A stretch of DNA of 64,000 bases from Helicobacter sp. MIT 05-5294 (GCF_000765675.1 NZ_JRPA02000009.1:1-64000), one strand, 5' to 3'; counted from the stretch's first letter, positions 17,674-27,282 are shown. Notes: generated from the letters alone by a model not told the origin. Numbers and translations: made by a program.

Positions 17674-18393
17674 TTATAATCTTTTGGCGATAAAAAGAGT
17701 GCAGACATTTGCCGAAAATGCTTTTGTAAAAAGAGGAGAAAAGCCTACTTCGCGCAATTCTTCGTTGAGTTTCTCTGCGGTTAAAAACTCTTCAATAGAA
17801 TCGGGCAAATAACGATATGCGCGGTAGTTTTTGGATACGATTCCGCCGACAAAAGGCAAAATGTTTTTGGTATAAAATCCCATTAGCCGCTCTAAGAGTG
17901 AGGGATTCTCGCATTTGGTGAATTCCAAAATCACGAGGATTCCACCCACGCGAATTACACGCGCAAACTCTTCTAAAGCGCGTTTCCGCTCTACAACATT
18001 GCGGATTCCATAAGCAATACTGATAATATCCCTACTTGCGCTTTCTAAAGGTAATTTTGTCGCCTCGCATTGCACAAATTCAATCTGCGGAAGTTTCTTG
18101 CGTGCGACATTTAGCATACCTTCGCTTGGGTCTAGTCCTATAATGCTTTCTATGCACACATTTTTGCGCATTGCGTTTTTTTGCCAATGGCTTATCATAT
18201 CGCCTGTTCCACACGCAATATCAGCGATTTGAAGGCTTTTAAGCCGCTCTTGTGGGAGGTTTTCAAAGGCAATCTCACACGCTTTTTTCCTCCACGCAAT
18301 GTCTATCCCGCAGCTCATTACGCGGTTTGCTAAATCATAGCTTCCCGCAATATCATCAAACATTGCGATGATTTCTTGTTGTTTCTCTTGCAT
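17674..18393 (-). CDS. ubiE: Ubiquinone/menaquinone C-methyltransferase
   Basis: 239 residues. UbiE/MenG methylates the quinone ring, here most likely demethylmenaquinone. The SAM motif is DIACGTGDMISHW; the C-terminal family signature FTKCENPSLLERLMGFYTKNILPFVGGIVSKNYRAYRYLPDSI is well kept. ATG follows AAGGAATCC; the gene is two bases from the argH stop and probably in one operon with it and hemJ. Confidence 0.93.
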   Translation of the reverse strand: MQEKQQEIIAMFDDIAGSYDLANRVMSCGIDIAWRKKACEIAFENLPQERLKSLQIADIACGTGDMISHWQKNAMRKNVCIESIIGLDPSEGMLNVARKKLPQIEFVQCEATKLPLESASRDIISIAYGIRNVVERKRALEEFARVIRVGGILVILEFTKCENPSLLERLMGFYTKNILPFVGGIVSKNYRAYRYLPDSIEEFLTAEKLNEELREVGFSPLFTKAFSANVCTLFIAKRL

Positions 18394-18395
18394 TT

Positions 18396-19841
18396 TTAGG
18401 ATTCCTTATACGGGGTTGTGGAATCTAATGGTGCAGAGTTTTGCAAAGCGGCTAAAGCGCAATTCCACCACGCTTCAATACTTGCAATTTGCGCCTTTGT
18501 CGCCTCTGTGGAAGTGCCACCATAGGAATTGCGACTATTCATAGATTTTTCTAAATCTAAGCTTTGGTGCGCGGTTTGTGGGATTAAAGAATCCACACTA
18601 CAAAGCTCTTCCACGCTTAGTTCGCTTAAGTCTTTGCCTAAGGATTCCGCGTAAGCTACGGCTTTGCCCGTGATATGGTGTGCTTCTCTAAAGGGGATAT
18701 TGCAATTTTGCACTAAAAAGTCCGCAAGGTCTGTCGCACTTAAATGTCCCCTCTTACAAGCTTTGAGCATAGAATCTGTGTGGATACTCATCGTCTTTAG
18801 TGTATCTTTTAGGATTCTTAAGCTTAGTTCTAAAGTTTCAAAACTATCAAACACACCCTCTTTGTCCTCTTGCGTGTCTTTGTTGTAGGCAAGTGGTAAG
18901 CCTTTCATTACAACCAAAAGTGAGAGGAGATTGCCATACACGCGTCCGCTTTTGCCACGCAGAAGCTCGGGGACATCGGGATTCTTTTTTTGTGGCATAA
19001 TGGAGCTTCCTGTGGAATACGCATCACTTAATGTGATGAATCTAAACTCATAGCTGCTCCATAGCACGAGTTCTTCGGCAAGTCTTGAGATGTGCATCGC
19101 AATCATACTACACTCATATAAGAAGTCTAGTGCGAAATCTCTATCACTCACGGAATCTGTCGCATTTAAGGTCGGCGCAGTAAACCCTAATGCTTTGGCG
19201 GTGAAAAATCTATCGGTAGCATAAGGCGTCCCTGCAAGCGCCGCCGCGCCAAGCGGGCAGAAATTATTGCGTTTGTAGGAGGATTCTAATCTTTCAAAGT
19301 CGCGCATAAACATATTTGCATAAGCGCACATTAAAAAGCCAAAATTCACGGGTTGGGCGTGTTGTAAGTGGGTCATTCCGGGCAATATGCTTTGCGTGTG
19401 GGGCTTTGCGATTTCTAGGAGTGTGGCGATAAGCTCTAAAAGAAGTGCGCGTAAGTTGCGGTTGGAATCTAGCACAAAAAGCCTAAAATCAAGTGCGACT
19501 TGGTCGTTACGACTGCGCGCGGTGTGGAGTTTTTTGCCGACTTCCCCGATAAGCTGTGTGAGGCGTTTTTCAACCGCCATATGAATATCCTCATCACTTA
19601 GGACAAACTCAAAACTTCCTTGCTCTATTTCGCTTTTGATTTGTTCTAGTCCGACGCAAATTTTTTGCGCTTCTTCGTGCGTTAGGATTCCGCAATGTGC
19701 TAACATTTTGGCGTGAGTTTGTGAGCCTAAAATATCTTGTTTGTAGAGTTTTTTATCAAAAGGCAAAGAAGCGTTGAATTTATCTAAAATTTCCGCCGCA
19801 CCTTGTCCGAATCGTCCGCCCCAAAGTTTTTTGTTTTCCAT
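18396..19841 (-). CDS. argH: Argininosuccinate lyase
   Basis: 481 residues. ArgH splits argininosuccinate into arginine and fumarate. The fumarase/ASL signature [12 protein letters not shown] and the [13 protein letters not shown] region are intact. A 12-base gap from hemJ upstream and two-base gap to ubiE downstream suggest co-transcription. H. pylori lacks arginine synthesis, so this gene points to a metabolically richer relative. Confidence 0.96.
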   Translation of the reverse strand: MENKKLWGGRFGQGAAEILDKFNASLPFDKKLYKQDILGSQTHAKMLAHCGILTHEEAQKICVGLEQIKSEIEQGSFEFVLSDEDIHMAVEKRLTQLIGEVGKKLHTARSRNDQVALDFRLFVLDSNRNLRALLLELIATLLEIAKPHTQSILPGMTHLQHAQPVNFGFLMCAYANMFMRDFERLESSYKRNNFCPLGAAALAGTPYATDRFFTAKALGFTAPTLNATDSVSDRDFALDFLYECSMIAMHISRLAEELVLWSSYEFRFITLSDAYSTGSSIMPQKKNPDVPELLRGKSGRVYGNLLSLLVVMKGLPLAYNKDTQEDKEGVFDSFETLELSLRILKDTLKTMSIHTDSMLKACKRGHLSATDLADFLVQNCNIPFREAHHITGKAVAYAESLGKDLSELSVEELCSVDSLIPQTAHQSLDLEKSMNSRNSYGGTSTEATKAQIASIEAWWNCALAALQNSAPLDSTTPYKES

Positions 19842-19853
19842 AGTTTTTGCCCC

Positions 19854-20282
19854 TTAAAAAGGTTTGATGATTACCAAAATAGCAATGAAAATAATCGCAA
19901 GGGTTGGCACTTCATTGTAAGCGCGGAAAAATTTGCCACTTTTCAAACAACGATTCTCCCTAAAAGCCACCAAAAAGCGGTATAAACTATAATGATAAGC
20001 CACCAAAAGAAGCACGATAAGAATCTTCGCGTGTAGCCAACCACCGCTTAGCCAACTAGGCTCTAAGATGATGAGCCAAACCCCCGAAAGAAGTGTGCAA
20101 AAAAGCGCGGGATAACCGATGAAGTTGAAGAGTTTTTCTTCTTGAATCTTAACAACCTCCACAAATCCCGCATTATCTAGGTGTTCTGCGTGATACACAA
20201 AAAGTCTTGGGAGATAAAAAAGCATCGCCATCCACGATACAAATGCCACAATATGAAAAATTTTCACATACAAATAAGCCAT
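19854..20282 (-). CDS. hemJ: Protoporphyrinogen IX oxidase HemJ
   Basis: 142 residues from the ATG at 20282, which follows AGGAGGG; an upstream ATG would add nine residues. HemJ is the oxygen-independent membrane enzyme that makes protoporphyrin IX, common in bacteria lacking HemG/HemY. Four membrane helices, the conserved His in VKIFHIVAFVSWMAMLFYLPRLFVYH and the WLHAKILIVLLLVAYHYSLYR segment match UPF0093/HemJ. Confidence 0.88.
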   Translation of the reverse strand: MAYLYVKIFHIVAFVSWMAMLFYLPRLFVYHAEHLDNAGFVEVVKIQEEKLFNFIGYPALFCTLLSGVWLIILEPSWLSGGWLHAKILIVLLLVAYHYSLYRFLVAFRENRCLKSGKFFRAYNEVPTLAIIFIAILVIIKPF

Positions 20283-20361
20283 AATTGCCCTCCTAGCGAA
20301 TAAAGTCAAAATTGTAGCAAAACAGACTTAAACGAGGGCGAAAAATTAATCATCTTTTTTG

Positions 20362-20367
20362 TATAAT
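20362..20367 (+). promoter_or_regulatory. -10 box of the amino-acid ABC operon
   Basis: TATAAT preceded by a T-rich stretch, 51 bases upstream of the TTG start at 20419. Confidence 0.6.
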
Positions 20368-20418
20368 TCCCGCAAAACACTTTAATGATTATTTAAAATA
20401 AAGTTTAAGGATTCCTTT

Positions 20419-21093
20419 TTGGGCGAATTGTTTATTAGTCTTGATTTTGAATTTATTAAAAACGCGATTCCAACCTTTGCCAAAGCTTTGTGGCTCACGC
20501 TCCATTTGTCGTTTTTTGGCATCTTATTTTCTATTATTTTGGGATTCTTGATTGCTTTGGTGCAAACCTATAAACTTCGTTTTTTAAGCACACTCACGCA
20601 GGGCTATATTGAACTTTCGCGCAACACGCCCTTGCTGATTCAACTTTTCTTTTTGTATTATGGATTAACGCAGATTGGATTTCGGCTTGATGGATATACT
20701 TGTGCGCTTTTGGGTGTCGTGTTTTTGGGTGGAAGTTATATGGCAGAATCTTTTCGTGCAGGGCTAGAAGCAGTGGGGAAGATTCAGTTAGAATCGGGGC
20801 GGAGTTTGGGACTAAGTGAGGCACAACTCGTGTTTTTTGTGGTGCTGCCACAAAGCCTTATGGTAAGTATTCCATATATTGCGGCAAATGCGATTTTTTT
20901 GCTCAAAGAAACTTCAGTTGTTAGCGCGATTGCACTTGCTGATGTGCTGTATGTAACCAAAGATTTAATCGGAAGCTATTACAAAACTAACGAAACCTTG
21001 CTATTGCTCGTGCTTTGTTATTTGGTGGTTTTGTTGCCTTTGTCTATCACTTTTTCGTTGCTAGAGAGGCATTATAAGAAGTATTTGGGGTAA
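20419..21093 (+). CDS. Polar amino-acid ABC transporter permease (first)
   Basis: 224 residues from a TTG at 20419 with AAGG eight bases upstream. About five membrane helices. The HisM/GlnP-type EAA loop is AGLEAVGKIQLESGRSLGLSEAQLVFFVVLPQSL, which contacts the ATPase. With the permease at 22905 and ATPase at 23575 it would form a GlnP-GlnP-GlnQ importer for glutamine or a related amino acid. The two permease genes are separated by an inserted R-M cassette. No binding-protein gene is in the window. Confidence 0.92.
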   Translation: MGELFISLDFEFIKNAIPTFAKALWLTLHLSFFGILFSIILGFLIALVQTYKLRFLSTLTQGYIELSRNTPLLIQLFFLYYGLTQIGFRLDGYTCALLGVVFLGGSYMAESFRAGLEAVGKIQLESGRSLGLSEAQLVFFVVLPQSLMVSIPYIAANAIFLLKETSVVSAIALADVLYVTKDLIGSYYKTNETLLLLVLCYLVVLLPLSITFSLLERHYKKYLG

Positions 21094-21095
21094 AT

Positions 21096-22289
21096 ATGGA
21101 AAGATTCTTTTATGGTGCAAGATTAGATAAAAATTATTCCAAAAGTAGCATTACTCCATTTGGATTCAAAAGAGAATTGGGGCAGTTTTTCACTCCTAAG
21201 AATCTCGTAAATCAATGTATCGCTTTAATACAAAACAAAAATGGCAGACTTTTAGAACCGAGTTGTGGAAATTTAGCCTTTCAAGAATGCTTGAATGAAA
21301 ATGCCGTGTTTATTGAAATTGATGCGGATTTGGTGAAAGACAAAAAAGTATTAAATATGGATTTCTTTCATTATCCTTTCTATGAAAAATTTGATACGAT
21401 TATAGGCAATCCACCTTATGTCGATAATAAGCTTTTTAATATAACACACCAAACAAATATCAGTGTTGAAGCAAATTTATATCTTTATTTTATTGAGAAG
21501 TGTTTTCACCATTTAAAAGAGGGTGGAGAATTGATTTTTATAGTGCCAAGAGATTTTATCAAGCTCACATCGGCAAGATATACTAATAAACTACTATTGG
21601 ATAATGGCACAATCACGCATTTTTTTGATTATGGAGACAAAAAGTTATTCAAGGAATCCTGCCCTAATGTTTGTATTTTTCGGTATGAAAAGGGTAATTT
21701 TTCTTACAAAACACAGACTTTTAGCGGAGAAAAATATTTGCTCATTAAAGACGGAATCATCTCTTTTGGCGAAAGCTTGAAAGTGAAATCATTAGGGGAG
21801 ATTTTTGATATAAAAGTGGGCGCAGTAAGTGGCAAAGATGAAGTGTTTGTCAATAGTAATGGAGAGGAGTTTGTTTGTTCTACAACAGCAAAAACAGGAG
21901 AACTTAAAAGAATGATTTATCAAAGATATGATTTGGAGCTAGAAAAGCATAAAGAATCTTTGATTAATCGTGGTATAAAAAAATTCAATGAAAGGAATTG
22001 GTGGGCTTGGGGGCGTCCAATAAATTTTAGAGAAAACGAGCCTAGAATCTATGTAAACTGCAAAACAAGAAATCAAAAACCATTTTTTATTAACAAATGC
22101 AAAAAATGGGACGGCTCAATTTTGGCACTTTTTCCAAAAATTCCTTTAGATTTAGAAATGGCAACTAAGGAGTTAAATGCTTTAAATTGGGAACAAATGG
22201 GATTTGTAACAGGTGGCAGATATATTTTTGCTCAAAAATCTTTAAAAGAGGCAATGATAGATGATGCAGTATTTGAAAAGCATTGTTGA
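21096..22289 (+). CDS. Type II DNA adenine methyltransferase (gamma-class-like)
   Basis: 397 residues. Motif I is LLEPSCGNLAFQE and motif IV is NPPYVDN, the N6-adenine methyltransferase signature; the N-terminal FGFKRELGQFFTPKNLVNQ is typical of TaqI/Eco57I-type enzymes. The C-terminal half should recognise the target site. It starts two bases after the first permease stop, and its end overlaps the next gene by 29 bases. More AT-rich than the flanking transporter genes, as expected for a transferred R-M cassette. Recognition sequence unknown. Confidence 0.88.
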   Translation: MERFFYGARLDKNYSKSSITPFGFKRELGQFFTPKNLVNQCIALIQNKNGRLLEPSCGNLAFQECLNENAVFIEIDADLVKDKKVLNMDFFHYPFYEKFDTIIGNPPYVDNKLFNITHQTNISVEANLYLYFIEKCFHHLKEGGELIFIVPRDFIKLTSARYTNKLLLDNGTITHFFDYGDKKLFKESCPNVCIFRYEKGNFSYKTQTFSGEKYLLIKDGIISFGESLKVKSLGEIFDIKVGAVSGKDEVFVNSNGEEFVCSTTAKTGELKRMIYQRYDLELEKHKESLINRGIKKFNERNWWAWGRPINFRENEPRIYVNCKTRNQKPFFINKCKKWDGSILALFPKIPLDLEMATKELNALNWEQMGFVTGGRYIFAQKSLKEAMIDDAVFEKHC

Positions 22290-22887
22290 ATTTTTGCAAA
22301 ACAATCCGATTGTTTTGGCGAATGAAAACGATGATGGCAGGTTAAATTCTGCGACAAATGAAGAGGCGATTTTGCGAAAATTAGCTGAAAACTTCAAGGC
22401 AATTAAAATGCCAAGTATTAGAGAATGGTATGATTTTAGAATCCAACAACAAGATGAAATTTTTGTCAATCTTAAAATCTCGGATTTGGATAATAATGCA
22501 GCGGATAATTGTTCTTCAAAACTAGGAATGGGCTATGCTTTGAGTGGAATAAAAAATATGCCTATATCTTGGGATAAATTTCACAAAATGCTAGTTGATG
22601 AACTAAAAATAGGCTATGACTATTATTTTTTGGTAATCAACAAGAATAACACAAAAGATTGTTTTTATACCTCTCTTAAAAAAATTCAAACACTTGTGCC
22701 AAATGGAAATAATTTACCATTTCAGTGCGATTGGTCTAAAAATAGGGAGTTTTCAGATAGAAGTGAAATTGAAGCTATGCGATATATTTTGAAAACTTAT
22801 ATAGAAAGTTGGGATAAAAAAATCAAAGGTTATCCTTTTGAATTAAAAGAAATGCTTGTAAATCATAAAATTTTGGATAAAGAATAA
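22261..22887 (+). CDS. Probable restriction endonuclease partner of the 21096 methyltransferase
   Basis: 208 residues; two adjacent ATGs (22261, 22264) are possible starts. It overlaps the methyltransferase and is transcribed with it, the usual arrangement of a Type II R-M pair. A PD-(D/E)xK-like site may be WYDFRI...IFVNLKISDL, though the second element reads N-L-K rather than E-x-K. The late segment NLPFQCDWSKN resembles restriction-enzyme families. The call rests mainly on context. Confidence 0.65.
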   Translation: MMQYLKSIVEFLQNNPIVLANENDDGRLNSATNEEAILRKLAENFKAIKMPSIREWYDFRIQQQDEIFVNLKISDLDNNAADNCSSKLGMGYALSGIKNMPISWDKFHKMLVDELKIGYDYYFLVINKNNTKDCFYTSLKKIQTLVPNGNNLPFQCDWSKNREFSDRSEIEAMRYILKTYIESWDKKIKGYPFELKEMLVNHKILDKE

Positions 22888-22904
22888 ATTTAGGAATCTT
22901 TTAA

Positions 22905-23558
22905 ATGGAACTACTCTTTTTGCCTCAAAATATTTTAAGAATCGCTCAAGGTGTGCTAGTAACTCTCCAGATTGCGCTCATCGCCATCGTGTTTTCGTGC
23001 ATTTTTGGCTTTATTTTGGGCTATTTGATGACGCTAAGATTCCGCATTTTGCGATTCCTTTGTCGGTTGTATTTGGAATCTATCCGCATTATTCCAATTC
23101 TAGCGTGGCTTTTTATTGTTTATTTTGGCTTTTCAAGTTGGGTAAATTTAAGCGGAGTGAGTGCTTGTATTTTGGTTTTTAGCCTTTGGGGAATCGCAGA
23201 AATGGGCGATTTGGTGCGTGGCGCGATTTCTAGTTTGCCAACACATCAAGTGGAGAGCGCGAGAGCTTTGGGTTTAAGCGAATTTGCTGTGCAATACCAT
23301 ATTATTTTCCCACAGAGTTTCAAGCGACTTTTGCCAAGCCTTGTAAATCTTTTTACAAGAATGATAAAAACAACCTCCCTAGCGGCACTCATCGGCGTGA
23401 GTGATATGCTAAAAGTCGGGCAACAAATCATAGAAGTCAATCTCATCGCTTATCCGACGGCTAGTTTTTGGGTGTATGGTGGAATCTTTATGATTTATTT
23501 TGCGTTGTGCTATCCTCTTTCGCTGTGGAGTAGGAGTTTAGAGAGAAAATTAACTTAA
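22905..23558 (+). CDS. Polar amino-acid ABC transporter permease (second)
   Basis: 217 residues, about five membrane helices. The EAA loop is [37 protein letters not shown]. Partner of the 20419 permease and of the ATPase 16 bases downstream. AGGA lies about 11 bases before the ATG. Confidence 0.92.
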   Translation: MELLFLPQNILRIAQGVLVTLQIALIAIVFSCIFGFILGYLMTLRFRILRFLCRLYLESIRIIPILAWLFIVYFGFSSWVNLSGVSACILVFSLWGIAEMGDLVRGAISSLPTHQVESARALGLSEFAVQYHIIFPQSFKRLLPSLVNLFTRMIKTTSLAALIGVSDMLKVGQQIIEVNLIAYPTASFWVYGGIFMIYFALCYPLSLWSRSLERKLT

Positions 23559-23574
23559 GGTTTTAAGGAAGTCA

Positions 23575-24324
23575 ATGAGTGAGAATCCGATTTTGTTAAA
23601 ATTAGAAAATATCACCAAAAAATACGGAGATAATTTAGTGTTAGATTCCGTGAGCTTAGAGATAAGTAAGGGCGAAGTTTGTGCGATATTAGGACCAAGT
23701 GGTTGTGGCAAAAGCACTTTTTTGCGCTGTATTAATGGGTTGGAATCTATCCAAGAAGGGAAGATTTTTTTCAAAGAAAAGCAAATCGCAGGAGAGGGCG
23801 CAAAAGTGCAGTGGCGCAAGGTGCGACAAAAGGTTGGTATGGTGTTTCAAAATTACGAGCTTTTTCCCCATTTGAGCGTTTTAGAAAACATCATCTTAGC
23901 TCCTATAAAGGTAGAGAATCGCAAAAAAGATGAAGTGATTGCCCAAGCGATGAGTCTTTTAAAACGCGTAGGCTTGGAGCAAAAAAGCAATGCTTATCCT
24001 AAGGAATTAAGCGGAGGGCAGAAGCAACGCGTCGCAATCGTTCGGGCTTTGTGTATGAATCCAGAAATTATGCTTTTTGATGAGGTAACTGCCTCGCTTG
24101 ATCCTGAAATGGTTAAAGAAGTGCTTGATGTGATTAAAGAATTAGCAAGTGAGGGAATGACGATGTTGCTTGTAACGCACGAAATGAAGTTTGCCCAAAA
24201 TGTCGCAGATAGAATCGTGTTTTTTGATCATGGCAAGATTGCTGAAATCGCCTCCCCAGAAGAGTTTTTCAAGAATCCTAAAAGTGAGAGGGCGAAGAAA
24301 TTTTTAAGTGTTTTTGAATTTTAG
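23575..24324 (+). CDS. glnQ: Polar amino-acid ABC transporter ATP-binding protein
   Basis: 249 residues, complete ATPase. Walker A is GPSGCGKST, the signature is LSGGQKQR and Walker B is [14 protein letters not shown], with the switch His in VTHEMKFA. It energises the two permeases upstream. The symbol follows the family; substrate specificity is not proven. Confidence 0.93.
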   Translation: MSENPILLKLENITKKYGDNLVLDSVSLEISKGEVCAILGPSGCGKSTFLRCINGLESIQEGKIFFKEKQIAGEGAKVQWRKVRQKVGMVFQNYELFPHLSVLENIILAPIKVENRKKDEVIAQAMSLLKRVGLEQKSNAYPKELSGGQKQRVAIVRALCMNPEIMLFDEVTASLDPEMVKEVLDVIKELASEGMTMLLVTHEMKFAQNVADRIVFFDHGKIAEIASPEEFFKNPKSERAKKFLSVFEF

Positions 24325-24468
24325 TGAGAATTGACTTTGGTAGGTGGCTAATATTAAGTCCTCTGCACAATGCAAAAATGCGCAAATGTAAGGCATTTCA
24401 CCTAAAATTTGCAAATCCAAAATCTCACAATCTGTAAAATATTTAATCAGAATTGCCAAAAAAATTTG

Positions 24469-24474
24469 TATAAT
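24469..24474 (+). promoter_or_regulatory. -10 box of the 36-residue lipoprotein gene
   Basis: TATAAT preceded by AAAATTTG, 27 bases before the ATG at 24502. Confidence 0.6.
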
Positions 24475-24501
24475 TATGCAATTTTATTTGAAGGAGAGCT
24501 T

Positions 24502-24612
24502 ATGAAAAAAGTGTTTGTTCTATTAGGGATTTTAGGCGTAATGTTCGCATTTAATGCGTGTAAAGGAAACGATTACCAACACCCATCTCATCGTAGCGGT
24601 CAGGTAAAATAA
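24502..24612 (+). CDS. Very small lipoprotein (36 residues)
   Basis: MKKVFVLLGILGVMFAFNAC is a full lipoprotein signal with Cys20 as the lipidated residue; only 17 residues remain after cleavage (rich in Gly, His, Ser, Lys). AAGGAGAGCTT gives an excellent ribosome site and a TATAAT lies upstream, so this is a real gene despite its size. Function unknown. It has its own promoter and a hairpin after it, so it is separate from flgI. Confidence 0.75.
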   Translation: MKKVFVLLGILGVMFAFNACKGNDYQHPSHRSGQVK

Positions 24613-24626
24613 CCCGCAATTTGGAT

Positions 24627-24666
24627 TTTGGATTCTGCGTATTGATGATTTCTTGTAGAATCCAAA
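24627..24666 (+). terminator. Hairpin after the small lipoprotein gene
   Basis: TTTGGATTCT (24627-24636) and AGAATCCAAA (24657-24666) form a perfect 10-bp stem with a 20-base loop, 14 bases after the stop codon. No strong T run follows, so termination is only likely. Confidence 0.45.
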
Positions 24667-24774
24667 TTCAAAAAACACCCACAAGATTAACTCATGAATC
24701 TTCTTATGATTTTAAATGTTCTTTTGAATCTTTTTGTAGCTTTAAAAATGCAATCCAAGCACTTTAATAAAATT

Positions 24775-24791
24775 TTGGAATAAAACTTGCT
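24775..24791 (+). promoter_or_regulatory. Sigma54 (RpoN) promoter of flgI
   Basis: TTGGAATAAAACTTGCT: GG at 24777-24778 and GC at 24789-24790 are exactly 10 bases apart, with TTGG and TTGC contexts. This is the -24/-12 pattern of RpoN promoters, 41 bases before the flgI ATG. Middle-class flagellar genes of Helicobacter and Campylobacter are RpoN-dependent. Confidence 0.75.
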
Positions 24792-24831
24792 TTATCTTAA
24801 ATCAAAGCTTTAAGAAAAGGATATTCAAGCG

Positions 24832-25926
24832 ATGAAACCCATAAAACGATTTTTTAGGATTCCGATATTTTTTGTATCGTTGATGCTTTTTGCGATTCCG
24901 TCTTTTGGGGCAAAAGTTGGGGATTTAGTCAATGTTGTAGGCGTGAGAGATAATCAACTCATTGGCTATGGCTTGGTTGTGGGGCTAAATGGGACTGGAG
25001 ATAAAACGACTTCAACTTTTACAATGCAATCCATTTCTAATATGTTAGAAAATGTAGGCGTTAAAGTAAGCACAGATGATATTAGCTCCAAAAACGCAGC
25101 GGCTGTAATGGTAACTGCGAAATTACCCGCTTTTGCAAGGCAAGGGGATAAGGTTGATGTTGTGGTTTCAAGCATTGGAGATGCGAAATCGCTAGAGGGA
25201 GGAACGCTTTTGCTTACACCGCTTAGCGGTTTAGATGGTAGAATCTATGCAGTCGCACAAGGTGCGGTTGGGATTGGCGGTAAAAGCGAAAGAGGAGGAA
25301 GTGCGAATCACCCACTTGCTGGGATTCTGCCTAATGGCGCGACGGTGGAAAGAGAAGTGAGCTATGATCTTTATAATAAACTCAATGTAACTTTAAGTCT
25401 AAAAGAGGCTAATTTCCAAAATGCAGTGCGAATCCAAACACGCATTAATGCGACTTTCCCAAATCCTCAAAACACAGAGGAAATACAAACAACCCCGATT
25501 GCAACAGCGGTAGATCCGCGCACAATCAAGCTACAAAGACCACAAGAAATTAGTATGGTGGAGTTTCTCGCGCGTGTGCAAGAAATTGAAGTAGATGCCA
25601 TCAAAGAAGATAGAATCATTATTAATGAGCGGACGGGAACGATTATTGCTGGTATGAGTGTGGAGGTCTCCCCTGTGGTGGTTACACACAATAGCATTAC
25701 GATTAAAGTTAGCAATGAGCCAAACAATGATCCTGAAGCTGTGGATATGGGCAATGGAGCGAGTTTTAGCGCACAGGGCGCGATGGTTACAAGCGAGAAG
25801 AATCCAACCATTTCAAGCGTAACGCGTGCGTTGCAGAGAATGGGCGCAACGCCTAAAGATGTGATTGCGATTTTGGAGACGATGAAAAAAGCAGGTGCGT
25901 TTAACGCGGATTTAGAAATCATCTAA
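24832..25926 (+). CDS. flgI: Flagellar P-ring protein
   Basis: 364 residues with a signal peptide (about 1-26, ending PSFG-A). FlgI forms the periplasmic P-ring around the flagellar rod. VGDLVNVVGVRDNQLIGYGLVVGLNGTGDKTT at the mature N-terminus is the family hallmark, and the C-terminal VTRALQRMGATPKDVIAILETMKKAGAFNADLEII is typical. Ribosome site AAGGA precedes the ATG. First gene of flgI-flgJ-flgS. Confidence 0.97.
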   Translation: MKPIKRFFRIPIFFVSLMLFAIPSFGAKVGDLVNVVGVRDNQLIGYGLVVGLNGTGDKTTSTFTMQSISNMLENVGVKVSTDDISSKNAAAVMVTAKLPAFARQGDKVDVVVSSIGDAKSLEGGTLLLTPLSGLDGRIYAVAQGAVGIGGKSERGGSANHPLAGILPNGATVEREVSYDLYNKLNVTLSLKEANFQNAVRIQTRINATFPNPQNTEEIQTTPIATAVDPRTIKLQRPQEISMVEFLARVQEIEVDAIKEDRIIINERTGTIIAGMSVEVSPVVVTHNSITIKVSNEPNNDPEAVDMGNGASFSAQGAMVTSEKNPTISSVTRALQRMGATPKDVIAILETMKKAGAFNADLEII

Positions 25927-25936
25927 GGAGAAAACG

Positions 25937-26266
25937 ATGAATCTTGATTTTAATGGAATTGGTGGATATTCTAAGGATTTGCTAGACGCGGCAAAATCTA
26001 CCCCGACAATCACAAAAACTGATGATGATTCAAGACTTAGAGAGCAAACTGATGCGTTTGAAGCATTGATTATCAAAAATATGTTAGATACTGCGCTTAA
26101 AATGGACGAATCGCTTTTCCCTAAAGCTCCCGGACACGATATTTACGAATCTATGTATCGGGACACTTTAGCGGATAGCTTAAGTGGAAGTTTTGGATTT
26201 AGTGATTTGCTTTATGATTATCTCAAAGATTTGCAAGGCAAACAAGGCTTTAAGGGCGGAATGTGA
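25937..26266 (+). CDS. flgJ: FlgJ-type rod-binding protein (N-terminal domain only)
   Basis: 109 residues. It matches the rod-capping half of FlgJ: REQTDAFEALIIKNMLDTALKMDESLFP and YESMYRDTLADSLSGSFGFSDLLYDYL. The muramidase half found in enteric FlgJ is absent, as is normal in epsilonproteobacteria. It probably chaperones rod assembly. It begins 10 bases after flgI and its stop overlaps the GTG start of flgS. Confidence 0.85.
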   Translation: MNLDFNGIGGYSKDLLDAAKSTPTITKTDDDSRLREQTDAFEALIIKNMLDTALKMDESLFPKAPGHDIYESMYRDTLADSLSGSFGFSDLLYDYLKDLQGKQGFKGGM

Positions 26267-27282
26267 TTGACCAAAACTTATTGGAATCCCTAAGTAGTAG
26301 CGATAAAGAATCCTTTGCTAAAGGATTAAAAGAACTCATTACACAAACTTATCAAGTAGAAAAAGAGTTTGTGGAGTTAAAGGCTTTGTTTGAAGAAGTG
26401 TTAGATATTCTCCCAACAGCCGTTTGGGTGCTAGAACAAGGAGGGGAGATTTTTTATCAAAACAGCCTTGCAAGTGAGATTCCAGAGCTATTAGAAAAGC
26501 TTGATTTATCGCACGATAATAGGCAAGAGATTGAACTAGAATCCCAAGCGCAAAGCAGAGTGTATTTGGTGCAAGCCAACCAAAAACTAAACAAGCTCAT
26601 CATCTCCGCGACGGATATTACAAGCGAAAAAAGGCGCGAAAGACTTGCTTCAATGGGGCAAATTTCCGCACATTTAGCACACGAGATTCGGAATCCTGTG
26701 GGTTCTGTTGCCTTACTTGCCTCCACACTTGCAAATCGTGTAGATATAAAAAACAAAGCTCTAGTGCTAGAGATAAAAAAATCCATTTGGCGCGTGGAGA
26801 GAATTGTTAAGGCGACTTTGTTGTTTTCTAAAGGTGTGCATTGCAACAAAGCCAAAATCAATTCCCAAAGCTTGAAGGAAGAATTAAACGAATCGTTACA
26901 ATTTTACACTTATTCTAAAAATATTGATTTTGTTTTTAATTTTGAATGCGATTCTTTGGAAGCGGACTTTGATTTGCTTTGCATTGTATTGCAAAATTTC
27001 CTATTTAACGCGATTGACGCGATTGAAGAAAGCGAAGAAGAGAGCGGAATCGTAGAGATTTGTTGCGCTAAAGATTCGCAAAATGCGGTTTTTAGGATTT
27101 ATGATAGCGGAAAACCGATTGAAAATCCAGAGATTCTTTTTGAGCCCTTTAAAAGCACGAAATTAAAAGGAAATGGTTTGGGCTTGGCACTTTCTTTGCA
27201 AATCATTGAAGCGCACGGAGGCACGATTTCTTTAAGTAAGAGCGATAAAAAAGGCTTTGAGATTCTGCTTCCACAAGGATAG
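26263..27282 (+). CDS. flgS: Sensor histidine kinase FlgS
   Basis: 339 residues from a GTG at 26263 that overlaps the flgJ stop. It has no membrane helix: an N-terminal coiled/PAS-like region (about 25-120), a DHp helix with the phospho-acceptor His140 in SAHLAHEIRNPVGS, and a HATPase domain with NFLFNAIDAI (N box) and GNGLGLAL (G box). FlgS phosphorylates the NtrC-like FlgR, which activates RpoN flagellar promoters once the export apparatus is built. Co-transcription with flgI and flgJ matches H. pylori gene order. Confidence 0.9.
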   Translation: MIDQNLLESLSSSDKESFAKGLKELITQTYQVEKEFVELKALFEEVLDILPTAVWVLEQGGEIFYQNSLASEIPELLEKLDLSHDNRQEIELESQAQSRVYLVQANQKLNKLIISATDITSEKRRERLASMGQISAHLAHEIRNPVGSVALLASTLANRVDIKNKALVLEIKKSIWRVERIVKATLLFSKGVHCNKAKINSQSLKEELNESLQFYTYSKNIDFVFNFECDSLEADFDLLCIVLQNFLFNAIDAIEESEEESGIVEICCAKDSQNAVFRIYDSGKPIENPEILFEPFKSTKLKGNGLGLALSLQIIEAHGGTISLSKSDKKGFEILLPQG

